From Diplosphaera chodatii (lineage: Eukaryota; Chlorophyta; Trebouxiophyceae; Prasiolales; Stichococcaceae), in the NCBI GenBank assembly GCA_032358165.1, contig JAALGY010000001.1, positions 1,302,001 to 1,366,000 on the forward strand: a stretch of 64,000 nucleotides of DNA. The letters run 5' to 3'. Below are positions 62,501 through 64,000 of this stretch, piece after piece. How positions within the stretch are numbered: the first letter of the stretch is position 1; the number at the start of each line of letters is the position of its first letter. The position numbers and the translations under genes are program-made. The notes under the pieces were generated by a model. It did no database searches, was not told the DNA's origin, and saw only the letters and a program-made list of their open reading frames with translations.

Positions 62501-63694
62501 CGCCCGCATCCTGTCAGACATTCGTCACTTCACACTGCAGTAGTTGATACAATGCAGGGCATCCGCGATGGGGCCAGGGGTATAAACGATGAGCAAGCAC
62601 GCATGCTGAGCAGGACAGAGTGCAGAAGCTGGCCACCGTTCGGGCCTTTTCAGATGCCAGTTAGCACTGCCGCAACAGCCTAGACACACACCGGTTGGCC
62701 GAGGATGGCGATCTGCACAGGGGTCGGTGGGAAGTTCGTGTCGGTGTCCACACCAGTGGCATACGCCCTGGCGGCTGCATCGTACGTGTGTGCTGCCTCC
62801 TCCACTGTGGCCGCCGACCTCTGTTGACAAACAGCCGACGGTGCTCATTCACTAGCACATGGAGCAGAGCGTTCCGGCATGGCGTTGCTAACATGGCAGT
62901 TTGGTGGTGGACCAGTCTGGCCTGACTGCATTCAGGCAGGACTGCACTAGCAGCATACATGCCAACATGCTTGTCGAAGGCCGATGACCAGCCAGCCGAT
63001 GGTTTGCACAGAAAGGGTTGCACATCAGCTCTTCGAGGTTGAGGGCCAAGCATGATGGCTTGCGCACCTGGATGCATATCTTCGTAGCACACGTCTTGTC
63101 CCACAGGTATGCAAAGTAACGGCCTGCATCATCAAGGGTGGACAGCGATTCAGACTGCGTGCAATCTCTGACAAAGCACGGCATGCCAAACTGCCCCTGA
63201 GCCCATCGTGCTGATCCCATTATGCTCTTCGCGTCCTCACGTAACACATGCATGCAGTGGAGATTTTGCTGGCAGCGCCTCCATTCCAGGCAGATTTGCC
63301 TTGCACCTGTGTACCCTGGAGACCAAACCTCGCCTTCTTCAACCAGGACCCCGATCCACCCTGGCACAACGCGGCTTGCCTTCACGCCCGGTGGGAGCTG
63401 CCTGCGCAGAAGAGTGCGCACAGCATGAAGGACGGGCTCACCGCCTGCTTGAGCCCACGCAGTGTAGGATGTATCGCCGGCCTGCAGTGTTTGAACGCGT
63501 CGCAGCACATTGCCAACGAAGGCGCGCGCAGAACTCCGCTGGCGCACTTCAGCACACCGGCAGATTACTGAGTCCGCTGCACCTGTCTGGGAGATGGCGC
63601 TTGTCCAGGCCCTGCTTGCAGTGGACGGGCGCGAGGCTGTGGTCATCCATCCACGGCCCGACAGGGTGCCAGCCGTCCTCTGCCCGCTGCATGC
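56532..63694 (-). CDS. AP2-like domain fused to an LSD1/polyamine-oxidase-type flavin amine oxidase
   Basis: About two dozen minus-strand exons. From 63694 to 59900 each junction I checked keeps phase (63694-63583, 63401-63307, 63123-63068, 62820-62692, 62510-62409, 62285-62178, 61939-61787, 61589-61478, 61298-61213, 60992-60832, 60668-60593, 60384-60301, 60042-59900). The N-part shows an AP2/ERF-like pattern: GRYFAYLWD, then TVEEAAHTYDAAARAY...TNFP. The C-part is an FAD amine oxidase: Rossmann VVVVGGGVSGLKAALEL, VTVLESRDRLGGRVHT, VDMGATFICGTG.DPP, FDGHHELVLGGYS, AAVVTLPLGVLKRGSVAF, THVTRWASDPHSYGAYSYV, LYFAGEATHKEDAYTVHGAYLSG and the tail REANRIKKWW, TGA 56534-56532. Members oxidise methyl-lysine or polyamines; the GTGRDPP region resembles LSD1 more than polyamine oxidases. 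No SWIRM domain was seen. A nuclear chromatin role is inferred. The 5' end lies upstream of 63694. Confidence 0.82.
60993..61212 (-). other. Predicted GC-AG intron in the AP2-amine oxidase gene
   Basis: On the minus strand GACCTGCAG is followed by GCACGT; the acceptor GCTGCAG precedes AGCCCAGAG. Both exons are phase 0 at this join. No GT donor keeps the frame before the next exon. Confidence 0.55.
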
Positions 63695-64000
63695 CTGCAG
63701 CACAGGCTTTAGCAGTGAGAGCCATATCACTGCGGTTGCTTCACGGCGCACAAGGGTGCCATCTATCCTTGACCAGGTATGCGCCTTGAACAACAGGTGC
63801 TTTATGTCCTGTACGGTGGTGTGCTGTTCATGAGCAGCGCTGCAGTGTGATCGCCATGCTCCTGCGGGGAGCAGGCTTCCGTCCCTCTGCACGACAAAAT
63901 GCAAAGCTGCCGCAACGCCCCGCAGAGATCCTATAGCAGTCACAGCACTCACCGACCCAAACTTGGACGCCGCGCTCATGGCCGGCACCGCTGACCGTGG
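63695..64000 (-). other. Upstream end of the AP2-amine oxidase gene, unresolved
   Basis: A minus-strand ATG at 63979-63977 opens M-S-A-A-S-K-F-G-S followed by a good donor (TCG|GTGAGT), a possible first exon, or part of one reaching the window edge. Its phase (0) does not fit the exon starting at 63694 (phase 1), so at least one exon between them is missing from my model. Confidence 0.35.

Noticed and set aside
62888..63988. Minus-strand open frame of 366 codons as a single gene
   Set aside because: It crosses several good splice sites. The phase-consistent spliced exons (63694-63583, 63401-63307, 63123-63068) partly use other frames and give the AP2-like pattern.

Overview
This is nuclear DNA of a eukaryote, most likely a chlorophyte green alga, possibly trebouxiophyte-like. 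The signs are moderately high GC, very intron-rich genes (short exons, many introns of about 80-200 bp, acceptors mostly TGCAG|G), full-length PDR/ABCG transporters and a ciliary B9 gene. The species cannot be named from sequence alone. Gene models were built by reading exons, checking splice sites and reading phase, and aligning paralogues by eye. Exon edges are predictions. I saw no rRNA gene, tRNA gene, CRISPR array or bacterial-style operon.

Layout: (1) 1-149, minus: a Gln/Pro-rich exon of a gene cut by the window edge. (2) 2656-5281, minus: a FluG/type-I glutamine synthetase-like enzyme. (3) 6253-16659, plus: PDR transporter 1. (4) 16866-18128, minus: a complete five-exon B9D1 ciliary transition-zone gene. 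(5) 18600-29290, plus: PDR transporter 2. (6) 30552-33390, plus: an unknown protein with four CxxC...CxxC zinc ribbons. (7) about 34340-43008, plus: a large multidomain gene in which a DEDDh (DnaQ-like) exonuclease sits between two copies of a module resembling the region after the WAC domain in BAZ/WSTF proteins. (8) 44180-55965, plus: PDR transporter 3. (9) 56532 to at least 63694, minus: an AP2-like DNA-binding domain joined in phase to an LSD1/polyamine-oxidase-type flavin amine oxidase, possibly beginning near the window end.

The three PDR genes are dispersed tandem paralogues, all on the plus strand, with unrelated genes between them. They share most intron positions but differ at several. 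Their alignment reveals an unusual number of predicted GC-AG introns (eight, plus one in the amine-oxidase gene) and microexons down to 6 and 9 nt. The PDR proteins probably export lipids or xenobiotics across a membrane. The other genes suggest nitrogen metabolism (glutamine synthetase-like), cilium assembly (B9D1) and chromatin or nucleic-acid work (exonuclease/BAZ-like, zinc-ribbon, AP2-amine oxidase). Nothing shows that they act in one pathway. The strongest candidates for undescribed architectures are the duplicated-module exonuclease gene and the AP2-amine oxidase fusion.
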